A DNA stretch of 64,000 nt from Epithemia pelagica (GCA_946965045.2 OX337236.1:310001-374000), one strand, 5' to 3'. Counted from the stretch's first letter, positions 1 to 9,930 are shown. The notes: generated by a model not told the origin, from the sequence alone. Translations and numbers: made by a program.

Positions 1-615
1 ACTGGGAGTTCTCTCCCCGAACTTAGAGGACACACGAAAAAGGCGAATGGGAAAAGTGATCTCGTAATCGGAAAGAAAGTCGAGCTACAGGTTGCGCCCG
101 ATCCCTATGACTTTGCTTTTGGTCTCATTGAATTGAAGCAAGATATTTTCAACCTGAATAAGGGACAGAATATTTTGGAACTGGCGTCTCTTGCAACAAT
201 AAGCCGAGTTGGAAAGAATGTTTCTCTGTTGGCAACGGACTGCAACACGAAATGGGAGCTATTCTGGTTTGAAGACGACAAGACGATCGTTCGTGGGGTT
301 TATCGCAGCGGCCGCAAATGCTTGGAAGATTTTCGGAAGTTTCTGGTGGGTGCAGAGAGCCGCGTCCTCCGTCCTCCACCCAAGCAATCGCGCCTTGTGC
401 TCCCGAATTTCGAAGAGCATAATGAGGATGATATTGACCCGGACGATGAACAAAATATGGATGGATTTGACGTGGATGATCCCAAAACAGCGGCATTAGA
501 ACGCCAGGGGCAACTCGGTGTTTTGGCCGACTATCTTGGCGATCTGTACGGCGCACGCCCTTCTGTTCCATTTTGGGCAATGGCTGAGAACACCTGCCCC
601 GATTATTATGTGTAG
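1..615 (+). CDS. PD-(D/E)XK nuclease-like protein, 3' end only
   Basis: The frame is open from base 1 and ends at TAG 613-615, so this is the C-terminal ~204 residues of a gene starting outside the window; there is no in-frame ATG near the start. The stretch around 70-140 reads as a hydrophobic core with F-G-L-I-E-L-K, followed by a Gln-containing helix and a strand ending in T-D-C-N-x-K-W-E. This matches the E-x-K half and the following strand of restriction-endonuclease-like folds seen in Crinkler-type and fungal hypothetical proteins (family knowledge). The C-terminus is Asp/Glu rich (residues about 140-165). The function is inferred from the motif only. It may be related to the NTPase/nuclease protein at 43136-45679, but I see no extended identity. 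Confidence 0.5.
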   Translation, partial: TGSSLPELRGHTKKANGKSDLVIGKKVELQVAPDPYDFAFGLIELKQDIFNLNKGQNILELASLATISRVGKNVSLLATDCNTKWELFWFEDDKTIVRGVYRSGRKCLEDFRKFLVGAESRVLRPPPKQSRLVLPNFEEHNEDDIDPDDEQNMDGFDVDDPKTAALERQGQLGVLADYLGDLYGARPSVPFWAMAENTCPDYYV

Positions 616-666
616 TGTCAGCGACGACACTTGGATTCGCTACTCTAATCCATCTTTCGAGCTGCT

Positions 667-861
667 TTTTGGTGGTTGGTTTGGAGACAACAATTCACAA
701 TGCTGTTTGGATTTTTCGCCACATATTCTATGGATCATCTTATCTGAGAGATGATGAATGTGAATGCTTGTCAAAGGCCCTTGTCGTGGCTATCCATTGA
801 TAATACACAATTAGAGAATGTGAGAGTAATAAGGAAAATGACAATACAACCCAAGTTGGCA
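667..861. repeat. Diverged direct repeat, copy A (3' flank of the nuclease-like gene)
   Basis: About 195 bp that recur in direct orientation at about 1475-1694. Shared blocks include acaattcacaatgctgt, atctgagagatgatga and caaaggcccttgtc. It lies just downstream of the stop at 615. No coding potential is supported. Confidence 0.8.
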
Positions 862-1474
862 CGGAATGGTGGACACGGCATAACTGACTGTACAAATGTA
901 ACAACAACAACGCTACGTGACTTTTACACAACACCCCTGTGCTTTGCGAGGAGAGCAGACACTAGTCAAACAAACGGATGGAAGGCGATGATGTTACGCT
1001 GTCCATACCAAAAGTCCTGTTTGGACTATTGCGTTTTAATATAGAGTCTTTGGTATCTCTATAGTACGCAGAAGAATCATTCAATATTGTGATCAGGAGG
1101 AGTACGAATGGGAAATAGGAACGTTGCATGTCGATCTTCCACTCTCTTCCGTCCATCTCTAGCTAGAGGGAGCTATGGTAGAGCAACAGCTCTACTCCTT
1201 CTTGAATCACAACCTCTCCGTCCTTGTCCTTTGTCCGTCGATACAACCACATCCACGAGCTTCGAAACCCTTCTTCTTGTTGGGAAAAACCAACAACCGC
1301 AACACGTCTCCTCTCGCTGAATATTTCAATCATTGCCCCGCTCCGTTTTCACGACTGGAATAGGATGTCAAGAACGTGCAGTCCCCCATTCCTGGCGGAT
1401 ACCTCCTTCACCGTAGCCACAAAGAGTAGTCGAAACGACCGAGGCACATTTCTCCATGGGGGACAGAAGAGAGC
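862..1474. other. Intergenic, no gene recognised
   Basis: Spacer between the two direct-repeat copies. Only short overlapping ORFs without family resemblance are present. Confidence 0.5.
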
Positions 1475-1694
1475 TCTTTTGGTGGGTTGGAGAGACGACA
1501 ATTCACAATGCTGTCTTTGGAGTTCGCCATGGTCTATCGATCTCATATCTGAGAGATGATGATGATATGAATGCTTGCCAAAGGCCCTTGTCTAGGCTAT
1601 CTAAGGATGATACACAACTAGAGAATGAGACTAGAACCCATTTAGGTTTATGAGAGTAATATAAGGATAATAACAATACAACCAGACTTGGTGG
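1475..1694. repeat. Diverged direct repeat, copy B (3' flank of the minus-strand gene)
   Basis: Second copy of the 667-861 repeat in the same orientation. It differs by substitutions and small indels (for example an insertion after the aatgag block). It sits immediately 3' of the stop of the 1723-3054 gene. Confidence 0.8.
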
Positions 1695-1722
1695 CGCTCT
1701 GTTTCAAGGGATTCTTCTTCTG

Positions 1723-3054
1723 TTAGAGCATGACGACGGCAGCGTCATTTCGGGTAGTGGGAGGGAACCTTCGTGGTGGCAAATAGGGATAATTGAGGGG
1801 CGCCATGCGGGACGATTTGGTGGGATCCATGGAATGGTGTGGTGCCTGTTGTTGTTGTGGTGGCGGAGGAGGAGCATGAGGCACGGAGGGTGGAGCCGTC
1901 GGAACATTGGTTCGAAGCACAAAGCCTTCTCCATCAAAGGTCATGGTCAAACTCATTTCGCCTCGGCCGTGTAACAAGTGACTAAACAAATTGGGTCCCA
2001 TGGTATTGGCCATCTGGGCAAAGGCTTGAGTACCGTGGGGGATCTCCCCCAAAACAATGGGTCGCGTGCGAACGTTGGAGGACATTCCCAAAGACGACGA
2101 GGATGGGTGAGCTTGTTTCCCACTCGTGCTTGGTTTGGGACCGTCTCTTGGGGGATCTTCCGATTGGTCCTTGCTGCTGGGTTCTCGTTGTTGTTGTTGT
2201 TCCGATGCCCCATCTTCGTCTTGTGGACCACCCGATTTGTTGCCCTTGCTCAATTCCAACAAACTTTCCGCAAAATCCATGGCAGCGTGTTCGCTCTTGA
2301 CGTTGTTGGCAGGACGAGGACCAGTCGGCTGTTCAGCCATGGCGGGTGACTGTTCACAGGAAACCGTTCGCAGCGAGTGGCCGCCACTCATTTGAGGCGT
2401 GATCAAATAGGGCTGCGGGAGACCATCTTGATCCAGTGTTGTTGCTCCTTGTTGTGCTTCGCCTTGTGGTGGTGGTTCCAATCGGGCACGCTTGGTAGCG
2501 GGAGCACTAAAGGGAGGAGGACTGTCCGAGACGGGGCGCTTGTGGGAGACGGGTTCCGGTTGACTGGGACCCTCGTGAGCGCGGCAGGAATGTTGAAAAA
2601 TTCCACATCGACGGCGGCTAATGAACCAATACCCCATGTTCTGATCCCAATTTATTTGAAAGTGAAACTTGCATCCCGCAAAGCGGCACTTGAGACGAAC
2701 TCTCAAGATGGATCGCTTCTGCGTGGGGTTGGCCCATTCCTTCACGACTACCGCAAAGCCTTGCTCGGCAAAGGACGCCTGAAACTGGCTCGCCAAGGCC
2801 GATTGATGATCGCGGCTGGGACTACTAAAGCGCTCTTGTTCCAACACGACGCGATCTCGCAATATCGTGACTCCATACGGCAATTTGAGCGGGTAGGTTC
2901 CTCGGGTGTTGTACACCTCCGCGTCCAAATAAGTGAGCAAATCAATTCGATCGGTCTCACTGGCCGTTGAGGGAAGCAAATGCTTGGGTGGCCAAAACAA
3001 GTGCTTAATCTGCTTCGTCACAGCTGCCGTAGTTGCAGAGTTGGCGTTGCTCAT
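1723..3054 (-). CDS. Putative WRKY/GCM1-like zinc-binding DNA-binding protein, paralogue of 16823-19180
   Basis: 443 aa with an ATG start. Residues about 110-160 carry V-K-E-W, then L-K-C-x4-C, about 26 residues containing INWD and YWFI, and H-S-C, a C-x4-C-x26-H-x-C pattern. The protein at 16823-19180 has the same block (C-x4-C-x25-H-T-C, VNWE, HWFI). The spacing resembles the WRKY/GCM1/FAR1-type zinc fold, which binds DNA in other eukaryotes. The rest is low-complexity (Pro, Gln, Ser) apart from a basic KRPVSD...KRAR region that could be a nuclear localisation signal. A nuclear regulator is inferred. A domesticated or relic transposase DNA-binding domain is the alternative; no DDE domain is seen. 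Confidence 0.55.
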   Translation of the reverse strand: MSNANSATTAAVTKQIKHLFWPPKHLLPSTASETDRIDLLTYLDAEVYNTRGTYPLKLPYGVTILRDRVVLEQERFSSPSRDHQSALASQFQASFAEQGFAVVVKEWANPTQKRSILRVRLKCRFAGCKFHFQINWDQNMGYWFISRRRCGIFQHSCRAHEGPSQPEPVSHKRPVSDSPPPFSAPATKRARLEPPPQGEAQQGATTLDQDGLPQPYLITPQMSGGHSLRTVSCEQSPAMAEQPTGPRPANNVKSEHAAMDFAESLLELSKGNKSGGPQDEDGASEQQQQREPSSKDQSEDPPRDGPKPSTSGKQAHPSSSSLGMSSNVRTRPIVLGEIPHGTQAFAQMANTMGPNLFSHLLHGRGEMSLTMTFDGEGFVLRTNVPTAPPSVPHAPPPPPQQQQAPHHSMDPTKSSRMAPLNYPYLPPRRFPPTTRNDAAVVML

Positions 3055-4384
3055 GATCTAGATTGGCAAAATGAATCGACAAGGACGACAAGTCGTCAAT
3101 GGTATCTCTCTCAACTGAAACAAGAGACTCGATGTAATCGTTCTTTGTTTTTATGGGGTGAATTGAGGCGGCGCAAAAGTCCAAACACTGCAGACCCCAA
3201 CGATCCAACCTGTAGATTCTGTACGGGGGCTCACGGGGGACAACTTCTTCCCCCGTTCCTTTTTCCCCGGCGCCGGCCTCGCCGGAAATGTGGTTTCGTT
3301 CGTGTCACGAGATCGGGGACTGTGCAACAACCAGTACAATTTCAATGACCCCAGCGAGGCGATCCAATCCAACACGTCCAACGCACGTCGCAGCCCAACG
3401 ATCGTTTCACATCTCATCGTGTCGGATTTGAAAACGAGACGGTCACGGTCCTAAGTAGATCCAACGTGAGATATTTTTGGCGAGGACTGCCGAGCGCTGA
3501 ATAGTGCAGAAAAACTGTTCCTGTGCCAAGGTGAGCCGGCATATGATAAGTAATCTTTCTCCAAGACTTTGGGCTTGGGCACTTCTCTTTATTGGTTGCC
3601 GCTCGCCTGTTTTTCAAAAATCAAATACCTAGGACATGTGCGCCGTGCGCCGTGCGGTTCGCCGTACTTTCGCACCCCCCAACCACCAAAACCAACGCAA
3701 CGCCTTGGTTACTCGCGTTGCTCGTCTCTGCTTGGGGCCTTGTTGTCTCTCTTTTGTTCCCACGACTTGACGTGCGGCCGGTTTGGGGTCTCTTGGGGTG
3801 TGGGTGGTTCCCCCCGCTGGAGAATCAATCATTGGAGGACACGACGCCGGAATGGCGCGATGGGGGAAATGCGTTCGCCATGAGTGACGAGCATCGGATG
3901 TCAGATGCCACATGTTAAATGCTGTGTGTGTGTTGCGAGTTACCAAATACTCCTAATAATGTGGGACTTTTCGGCCCCAGCCATCAAAGCGATAGAATAT
4001 GTAGAATCGAATGTCCTTCGGTGTGTTTCGTCGCATGGATTGAATCTTGACAATGACCCCGCATACCGAGACTCGGACCCCAATCCGACAAACTACCCTC
4101 GCATCCAGAACCCCTGGCTCTCCACACCAGGTTGACATTGCAGTTCCTCGAAACTCAACATTCTACGCCAAAAAGTGACCACGTCCTAGATCAATAAAAA
4201 ACTATTGCGGTAGTGTCAAGTCGATTGTCTAGCGACAGGCTCATTGATTCAAAAACGGAGAATGACCATTGTCCCACGACAGGATATACACTATGTTGTT
4301 CGAGCAATTCACATAAGACGCAACTGTACTTCCGTAGATAGACTGGATTAACTGATTCAAAGGCTCTATGCCAGACTGAATGCT
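3055..4384. other. Intergenic, nothing recognised
   Basis: No ORF here shows a recognisable domain, and no tRNA-like or repeat structure was noticed. The proximal part presumably holds the promoter of the minus-strand gene ending at 3054. Confidence 0.45.
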
Positions 4385-4612
4385 GCAGACTTCTCCGACA
4401 CTCGTAACTTATCTTCAGTCTTCAGGGTATCAAATAGAACTTCGGTCGAAATGTTTCCTACCGAGGCACAACAAACAACATCGTCACCACTCCTTGTGCT
4501 ATTGGTTCTCCAACACTAGTAACCCGGGTTTCATAAACATCAATTCGCATCCCTCGATTTCGGACATGAAACACACATTCAACCGTAATGGTGTCACCCA
4601 CCAAACTTTTAA
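4385..4612 (-). pseudogene. HotDog thioesterase-like gene, 3' fragment
   Basis: Degenerate copy of the C-terminal coding part of the gene at 8496-9293. Blocks such as gaaatgtttcct, gaggcacaa, ctccttgtgct and cgcatccctcgatttcggacatga are shared in the same orientation. No ORF is maintained. It lies downstream of, and separate from, the second fragment at 4681-5330. Confidence 0.8.
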
Positions 4613-4680
4613 TTGCCCAGGAGTATCCCCAATATGGCGGCGGTTCATCGTCATGGTTGGTCGCTGGTGACAGTTATGAT

Positions 4681-5330
4681 GTGATGGAAATAGCATGGTA
4701 TGGTGGTGTTGGATGTGCTGCCGCAAGAGGGTAGGGGGCTTCTTCTTTTTACGACTTTCGAATCCTTTTTTCTCTGATGAAAGCGGCGCAAATAGGGGGC
4801 GATTCCTATTTGTTTCTTCGAGACTCTTAACTTATCCTCAGGGTATCCAATAGTGACGGAGGCAACTTCGACGTCGGTCGGTCTACGTCTTTCAAAATGT
4901 CTTGAATGGCGAATTCATCACCTAGGTCTGGAGATGATCGAAACTTTTGGTTCTTTACTCCAATGATTACCTGTTCAATGAGGTTCGACGACAGAGACTG
5001 CTGTTGCTGCAAAGCGCGGTCATAAAACTTGACTGAAAGAACGGTAGGAATAGTAGCTTCACCATTCGTAGTGATGGTTGATGGTAGACGAGAAGTGCTG
5101 GGTCAAACCAGCTTGGCCGAAGCGATTCTTCCATTGCGAAGTAGGAGTACTTGTTTGAAGGCCATTGTACAGCTTGAAGCAGGCCAGCAACACAGAGAGC
5201 AAAAGAAAACTTTGTTGGCACATTTTCAACTTCAATAGAGCTTGCGTATGGGCGAGAAAAATCCAAAGACAAAAGAAGTGGAGACAGACGGGGTTGATTA
5301 GGGTTTGCGTTAAGGACGCATGAATCAGCC
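4681..5330 (-). pseudogene. Internally deleted HotDog gene copy with attached R3H-gene-like fragment
   Basis: On the minus strand this copy starts with the same upstream sequence as the intact gene (ggttgattagggtttgcg at about 5290 and about 9632). It then has an in-frame ATG at 5223-5221 opening a hydrophobic leader, a 7-nt duplication, a deletion of the HotDog entry region, and a jump from the residues after L-K-D-V-D straight to the C-terminal R-P-T-S-K-L-P-P. After the stop, 4681-4745 matches the flank at about 8357-8425, which itself resembles R3H-gene sequence. It cannot make a HotDog fold. Confidence 0.85.
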
Positions 5331-6181
5331 GCTATTGTTCACGAGTAAATATAAAAAAGAGAAGAACAAAAAGATATTCTGTTGATTTGGGCACAGAACT
5401 GACGGTTGGTTGTGGAGTTGGCCCATCACCAAGGTCACCATGGTCGAACGCGATGGCAAGACGATGAATGTTCAGCGCATGGGTGTCGAATCCCATCATG
5501 TTTTTACATGTGAGAGTTGAAATTGCTGACGTGTAATAGAGAATGAAGTGGGATTTTTCGGTCAATTGTTGCTTCGGGGCGGGCCCGCCACGATTCCACG
5601 TACACATGACTCGATTAGGTCCCTAGTTGAATCTTTGACACCGACGTTCGCAGAATTCAGTCCGTCCTTGTCCCGTTGCTTCTCTGGCCATAGCTCACTT
5701 TCCTTCCTACCTTGGTAGCCTAATACCTACTCTTAATTCCTACTCCTAGGAGTAGGAGTAATTCCTGAAGATCATAATTTTTACGTCCTAGCAATACATG
5801 GGTATGGCATTCTCAGTATACTGTCGAGCACATGTGCTTATTGTGGGCAGACCCACACTTCGGGAAGCACCCAGCACAAAGTCGATCACACCGCGCTGCC
5901 TTTGCTCTTTACCAAGAACTTCCAAACCTGCCCAAGATCCAAGCACAAATCTTCTCCATCGGCCATTTTGCCCGCACCTCCCTGGCTCATTCCATCGTTT
6001 CCTCCCTGGCCTTCTATCTCAATCCAGTCGACTTCGCAAAACCCAGCGTGCCCATGTAGCTCTACCCGGCTTTGCCCCACAACTCCCCTTACACGCCATA
6101 CACTCTATCACACACTCTCCCCCCTCAGCCCCACCTACAGATCGGCCCAGCCGCTTAGTAACCATAGAGCCACAAAAAACC
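5331..6181. other. Intergenic and 5' region of the PLD-like gene
   Basis: No gene recognised. It contains a perfect 20-bp palindrome at 5738-5757 built on the motif tactcctaggagta. An in-frame ATG at 5798 would extend the PLD-like protein, but the upstream codons are pyrimidine-rich and look like 5' UTR. Confidence 0.4.
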
Positions 6182-7075
6182 ATGACAGACAGCATGGGCG
6201 ATGACAGTGACGACGGTGGCTATGACGCTCAATTTCGGGCAGAGGACGGATGTGATGATGATGTACGTGAGTACTTCGAAACCTTAACACCAGATGTCTT
6301 AGGAGATGGTTGGTTTGATCGACGGCTGGGCACTCTTCACGATGGAATTGAGTTGGCTGCGGGCCGTGCCTTTTTCGCACACCCAAGATCTCGCGACACA
6401 CAACCTTCAAGTGTCCCTGCCCGTCACCCATTGCGTGCTCTAGCGTGGGTGTTGTCTCAAGCTCCGGTGGGATCGACCGTTCGGATATATTGCTACATGC
6501 TTACCGATCCGTATGCGATTGACCTTATTATTCACCACGGCGCAGACAAGACGGTGCAGGTTATTCTTCACCCTGATGAAAAGAACAGAAGCCGGCTCGA
6601 ACATTTCTTTAATGAACACGGGCATATCGCGTTAAGAGTATTTCGGGACCGCCTTCAGGTTCGAGTAGCGAATACGAGATTAATTCGCGAGAATAATTAT
6701 TCCTCCATGCACGACAAATCCATCATAACATCCGACCACTGTACCTTCGGTAGCTACGATCTGTCATGTCCGGCGCGGTACCAAAGCTGGGAATCACTTT
6801 ACATTGCGGATGTCGAGCCGTCCCACGTTCTGCGTTTTGATCAATTGTGGAATTCCCTTGCACGTCGAGCCATACAAGATGTTTATGAGACTTGGGCACC
6901 ATCGCCCGCTGGCGGTGACGGTAGCGGCACTGGCGGTGCTCGTCGCGGTCGCTCCCAACGAGGAAGTGGTGGTCATGATGGTGGCGCTCAAATTCGGGGT
7001 CCAAAGAGAAACAGAACTGGAGCTCAAAACGGGCTTGATAACTCCGAAATAAAAAGATTACCGTACTCCGCATAA
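6182..7075 (+). CDS. Phospholipase D-like domain protein with one degenerate HKD motif
   Basis: 297 aa from the ATG at 6182, preferred over 5798 because of its purine-rich context (aaaaaaccATG) and because the upstream extension lacks domain character. An acidic N-terminus is followed by a PLD-like region. V-R-I-Y-C-Y-M-L-T-D-P and V-Q-V-I-L-H-P-D-E form the usual strands, and H177-x-K179 with G-S-Y-D downstream and W-E-S is the HKD half-site. The canonical form is HxKx4Dx6GSxN; here the spacing is one residue short and Asn is Asp. Proteins with one motif act as dimers in the PLD6/Nuc class (family knowledge). Substrate (phospholipid or nucleic acid) is unknown. The tail after about residue 240 is Gly/Arg rich (GGARRGRSQRG), suggesting nucleic-acid contact. 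Confidence 0.7.
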   Translation: MTDSMGDDSDDGGYDAQFRAEDGCDDDVREYFETLTPDVLGDGWFDRRLGTLHDGIELAAGRAFFAHPRSRDTQPSSVPARHPLRALAWVLSQAPVGSTVRIYCYMLTDPYAIDLIIHHGADKTVQVILHPDEKNRSRLEHFFNEHGHIALRVFRDRLQVRVANTRLIRENNYSSMHDKSIITSDHCTFGSYDLSCPARYQSWESLYIADVEPSHVLRFDQLWNSLARRAIQDVYETWAPSPAGGDGSGTGGARRGRSQRGSGGHDGGAQIRGPKRNRTGAQNGLDNSEIKRLPYSA

Positions 7076-7456
7076 TACTGAACATGCCCCATCAATTTCA
7101 GGAGGCTAGACCATTAGATTGCGTTGACTTCTCAGCTTTTCCCCACCTTGGTGTAGCGAATCGAATGGACAGGGTTCTTATTAGAAACTAGAATGCACCA
7201 TATTGTACAAAGGAGTACGAGGACTAACAAGAGCGACCACACACTGTGTGATCTGCTATCTGATCCCATTAGTTCGACTCTCTTCTTCTGCGTCGACGCA
7301 TGCATCACGGGTAAATCGCGAGCTATCGTGTCCATCAACAGACACACACCAACGTGTTGGTGTTGGGGGTTCCTCCCTCGTTCTCGGATGGTCGTGCTTG
7401 GTTGTGGTAGACCGACTGCTCCTAGTAGGACTAGGTAGGTAGGTAGGTAGGTAGTA
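7076..7456. other. Intergenic with tagg microsatellite
   Basis: No gene recognised. A short (tagg)n run lies at about 7431-7455, directly after the end of the pseudogene at 7457. Confidence 0.5.
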
Positions 7457-8460
7457 TTACGACGAGGGCGGCGGTGGTGGTGGATGCACGGTGGTGGTCA
7501 CTGTGTAGGATGATGGTGGAGGTGTATAAAAATCCGCCGCCAAAATACCCATTCGAGGCGATGGATCGGAGGATTTGGGTTCGGCGAGAGTCACACTGTC
7601 GTGCGATGGTTGTGGTTGTGGTACTTGTTGTCCTTCGGGTGCTACTGCTGCTGTCTGCGACACACTGCCCGACGAACGAGTCCATCCGCCAGTCATCAAC
7701 AAACCAGACAGACTGCCACCTTCGTGATTTCCCACAATGGACAACATGTTGCGGACCGAATCGGTCAAGGATGTCATGGTCAAGTCATTGATGGAAAAGT
7801 TGTTGGTACTGTTGTTGGCGTTGGTGCTGTAGAGACTGTCTCGGTGTTGTTGTGGTTGTTGTTGTTGTGACGTGCCGGTCGTGGTCGTTGGTGCTGTCGT
7901 ACTGACGGTCGTGGTTGTGGAACTCGCCAGAGGCATGGCCGGAGGAGGGACCGCCATTGCCATGGGGTGAGACGACGACGACGATGATGATACGGGTTGT
8001 GGTCGTCGATTCAAACTGTGTTTACTGCTAGTCGCTGTCGCTGTTGCTGTCGTAGTAGGAGTGCCGTCGACAAACCAGGACCCAATCGAATTGTAATGAT
8101 CCGAGGTGAGCCGTGATAAATTGGAATGGGGGATCTGAGGCAATCCATTCATCCAATATTTGGACGAAACACTTCCCAAGGTCAACATGTTGCTTTCACT
8201 TTCACTCAAACGGACATGCCATCCGTTTCTCCACTCGCGCCACCACTACCTGCAGCTGGGTCGTCCTTCGGTTTAGCACTGGATATAATGACTCTTGCCG
8301 ACACCGTCAATGCCCGTCTACTCAACAAAGACGTTGTGCTATTGCTGTCATTGACCGATGTGATGGAAGTAGAATGATGTGCTGGTGCTGGATGTGCTGC
8401 CGCAAGAGGGTAGAGGGCTTCTTCTTTCTGCGTCTTTCGAATCCTTTTTTTCAGACGCAA
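7457..8460 (-). pseudogene. Chimeric pseudogene: R3H-gene fragment joined to the C-terminal part of the 16823-19180 gene
   Basis: 7457-about 8290 is a close copy of the last ~260 codons of the gene at 16823-19180, sharing N-M-L-T-L-G-S-V-S-S-K-Y-W, the serine/proline runs and the R-M-G-I-L-A-A-D-F-Y-T end. Near 8200-8210 a 1-nt loss relative to the parent shifts the frame and gives a stop right after G-E-T-D-G-M-S. Upstream, about 8300-8410 encodes A-A-H-P-A-P-A-H-H-S...T-S-V-N-D-S-N-S-T-T-S, matching the R3H protein at about 10400-10530. Two unrelated genes are thus fused in one broken copy. No start or conserved domain is included. Confidence 0.85.
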
Positions 8461-8495
8461 GTAGGTGGCAATGCCTGTTTGCTTCTTCGAGACTC

Positions 8496-9293
8496 CTAAC
8501 GTATCTTCAGGGTATCCAATAGTGACGGAGGCAACTTCGACGTTGGTCGAAATGTTTCCTTATCGAGGCACAAAATCGTCACGACTCCTTGTGCTAGTGG
8601 TTCTCCAGCACTGGTAACCAGGGTTTCATAGACATCATTTCGCATCCCTCGATTTCGGACATGACACACGCATTCCACCGTAATTGTGTCACCTACCAAA
8701 TTCTCCGTGCCATGTTCGAAAAGGTACAGATCACGGATGCCGGATACCACAACGACGATCCCATGCTCGTCCCGCAGTTCTCGTAATGCCTTGGGTCCTC
8801 CTATAAAGTTGCTTCGAGGTCGTTCCATGTGATTCAACACGCCCACTAGCGGTAAGTGGGAAACCATGGATGGATCAAATTCATCTCGATAGGCAATAAA
8901 GGAATCAGCTCGCTCCAAATACGATTCTGATATGGAAGGCTCTTCTTTAAAACAAGCTTTGGCATCAAAGAACTGTCCTGCACCTTGACAAGCACATGTT
9001 GTCACACCAGTGGCTGAATGATAGACCGTACTACCGTCCAGACTTGTGGTGGACAAATCCCACACCTGTCGCTGAGTCGAATCGTCTACGTCTTTCAAAA
9101 TGCCTTGAATGACGAATTCATCACCCAGAACTGGAGATGATCGAAACTTTTGGTTCTTTACTCCAATGATTACTTGTTCAATGAGGTTCGACGACAGAGA
9201 CTGCTGTTGCTGCAAAGCGCGGTCATAAAACTTGAGGTAGTTGGAATTTAGCACCACTCCATACGTATCCGTGTCTTCAATAAATACAGCCAT
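8496..9293 (-). CDS. HotDog-fold (4HBT-like) acyl-CoA thioesterase family protein
   Basis: The open frame runs 8496-9485, but the only good initiation codon is the ATG at 9293 (context tcccATGGct), giving 265 aa. The protein opens with a thioesterase entry motif (F-I-E-D-T-D-T-Y-G-V-V-L-N-S-N-Y-L-K-F-Y-D-R-A); in 4HBT enzymes the Asp and following turn form the active site. A second half with G-D-T-I-T-V-E-C suggests a double HotDog. Upstream in-frame codons would encode a hydrophobic leader (L-L-S-V-L-L-A-C-C-F) but have no ATG, whereas the decayed copy at 4681-5330 keeps one. The product is therefore either cytosolic or uses an unseen upstream exon. Substrate not determinable. Confidence 0.7.
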   Translation of the reverse strand: MAVFIEDTDTYGVVLNSNYLKFYDRALQQQQSLSSNLIEQVIIGVKNQKFRSSPVLGDEFVIQGILKDVDDSTQRQVWDLSTTSLDGSTVYHSATGVTTCACQGAGQFFDAKACFKEEPSISESYLERADSFIAYRDEFDPSMVSHLPLVGVLNHMERPRSNFIGGPKALRELRDEHGIVVVVSGIRDLYLFEHGTENLVGDTITVECVCHVRNRGMRNDVYETLVTSAGEPLAQGVVTILCLDKETFRPTSKLPPSLLDTLKIR

Positions 9294-9930
9294 GGGATCG
9301 GACGTGAATGTTGTGCCAACTGAAAGAACGGTAGGAGTAGTAGCTTCCCCATTCGTAGTGATGGTAGACGAGAAGTGGCGCGTCAAACCAGCTCGGCCGA
9401 AGCGATTCTGCCATTGCGAAGTACGAGTACTTGTTTGAAGCCCATTGTACAGCTTGAAGCAACATGCCAGCAACACAGAGAGCAAAAGAAAGTTTTGTTG
9501 CCTTCAACAGCTTGTATGCTGGAACGTGATTATTAGTCTCGAAGCTAGTTTGATTTTCTTGAACACATCATTGTCGAAATTGTTGAGCCGCCGAAATCCA
9601 GACTGACGTAAGTTCCTAGTGGGTTGATTAGGGTTTGCGTTAAGGACGCTTGAATCACGCACGGGTAGCTGTAGCTAAAGTGTACTCCCACTCCTATTAA
9701 CTTAGGAGTAGGAGGTAGGAGTAGGAAGACCTTCATCCACCTAGGAGTATCGGCAGTCAAGACCCACGAGCGAATAAAAAGTACGCACATATGAATGAAA
9801 AAGGTTTTACTAATGTACAAGACTTTCTACTACATTTGGTAGGTGAGAGGTTCCACACGCAATGTGCGGACCATCTGGGTTGACGCTCGCTCGCTGTCTC
9901 TCTCATCTCGCCTTCTACCATTCGAGAGTG
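9294..9930. other. 5' region of the HotDog gene and 3' flank of the R3H gene
   Basis: 9294-9485 is in frame with the HotDog gene without ATG. 9612-9670 holds the upstream block shared with the pseudogene at about 5290-5330. 9688-9730 is rich in actcct/aggagta motifs like those at 5738-5757. No other gene is seen. Confidence 0.5.

Noticed and set aside
5798-6181. N-terminal extension of the PLD-like protein
   Set aside because: In frame but Pro/Ser/His rich and pyrimidine-rich with no domain; the ATG at 6182 has better context.
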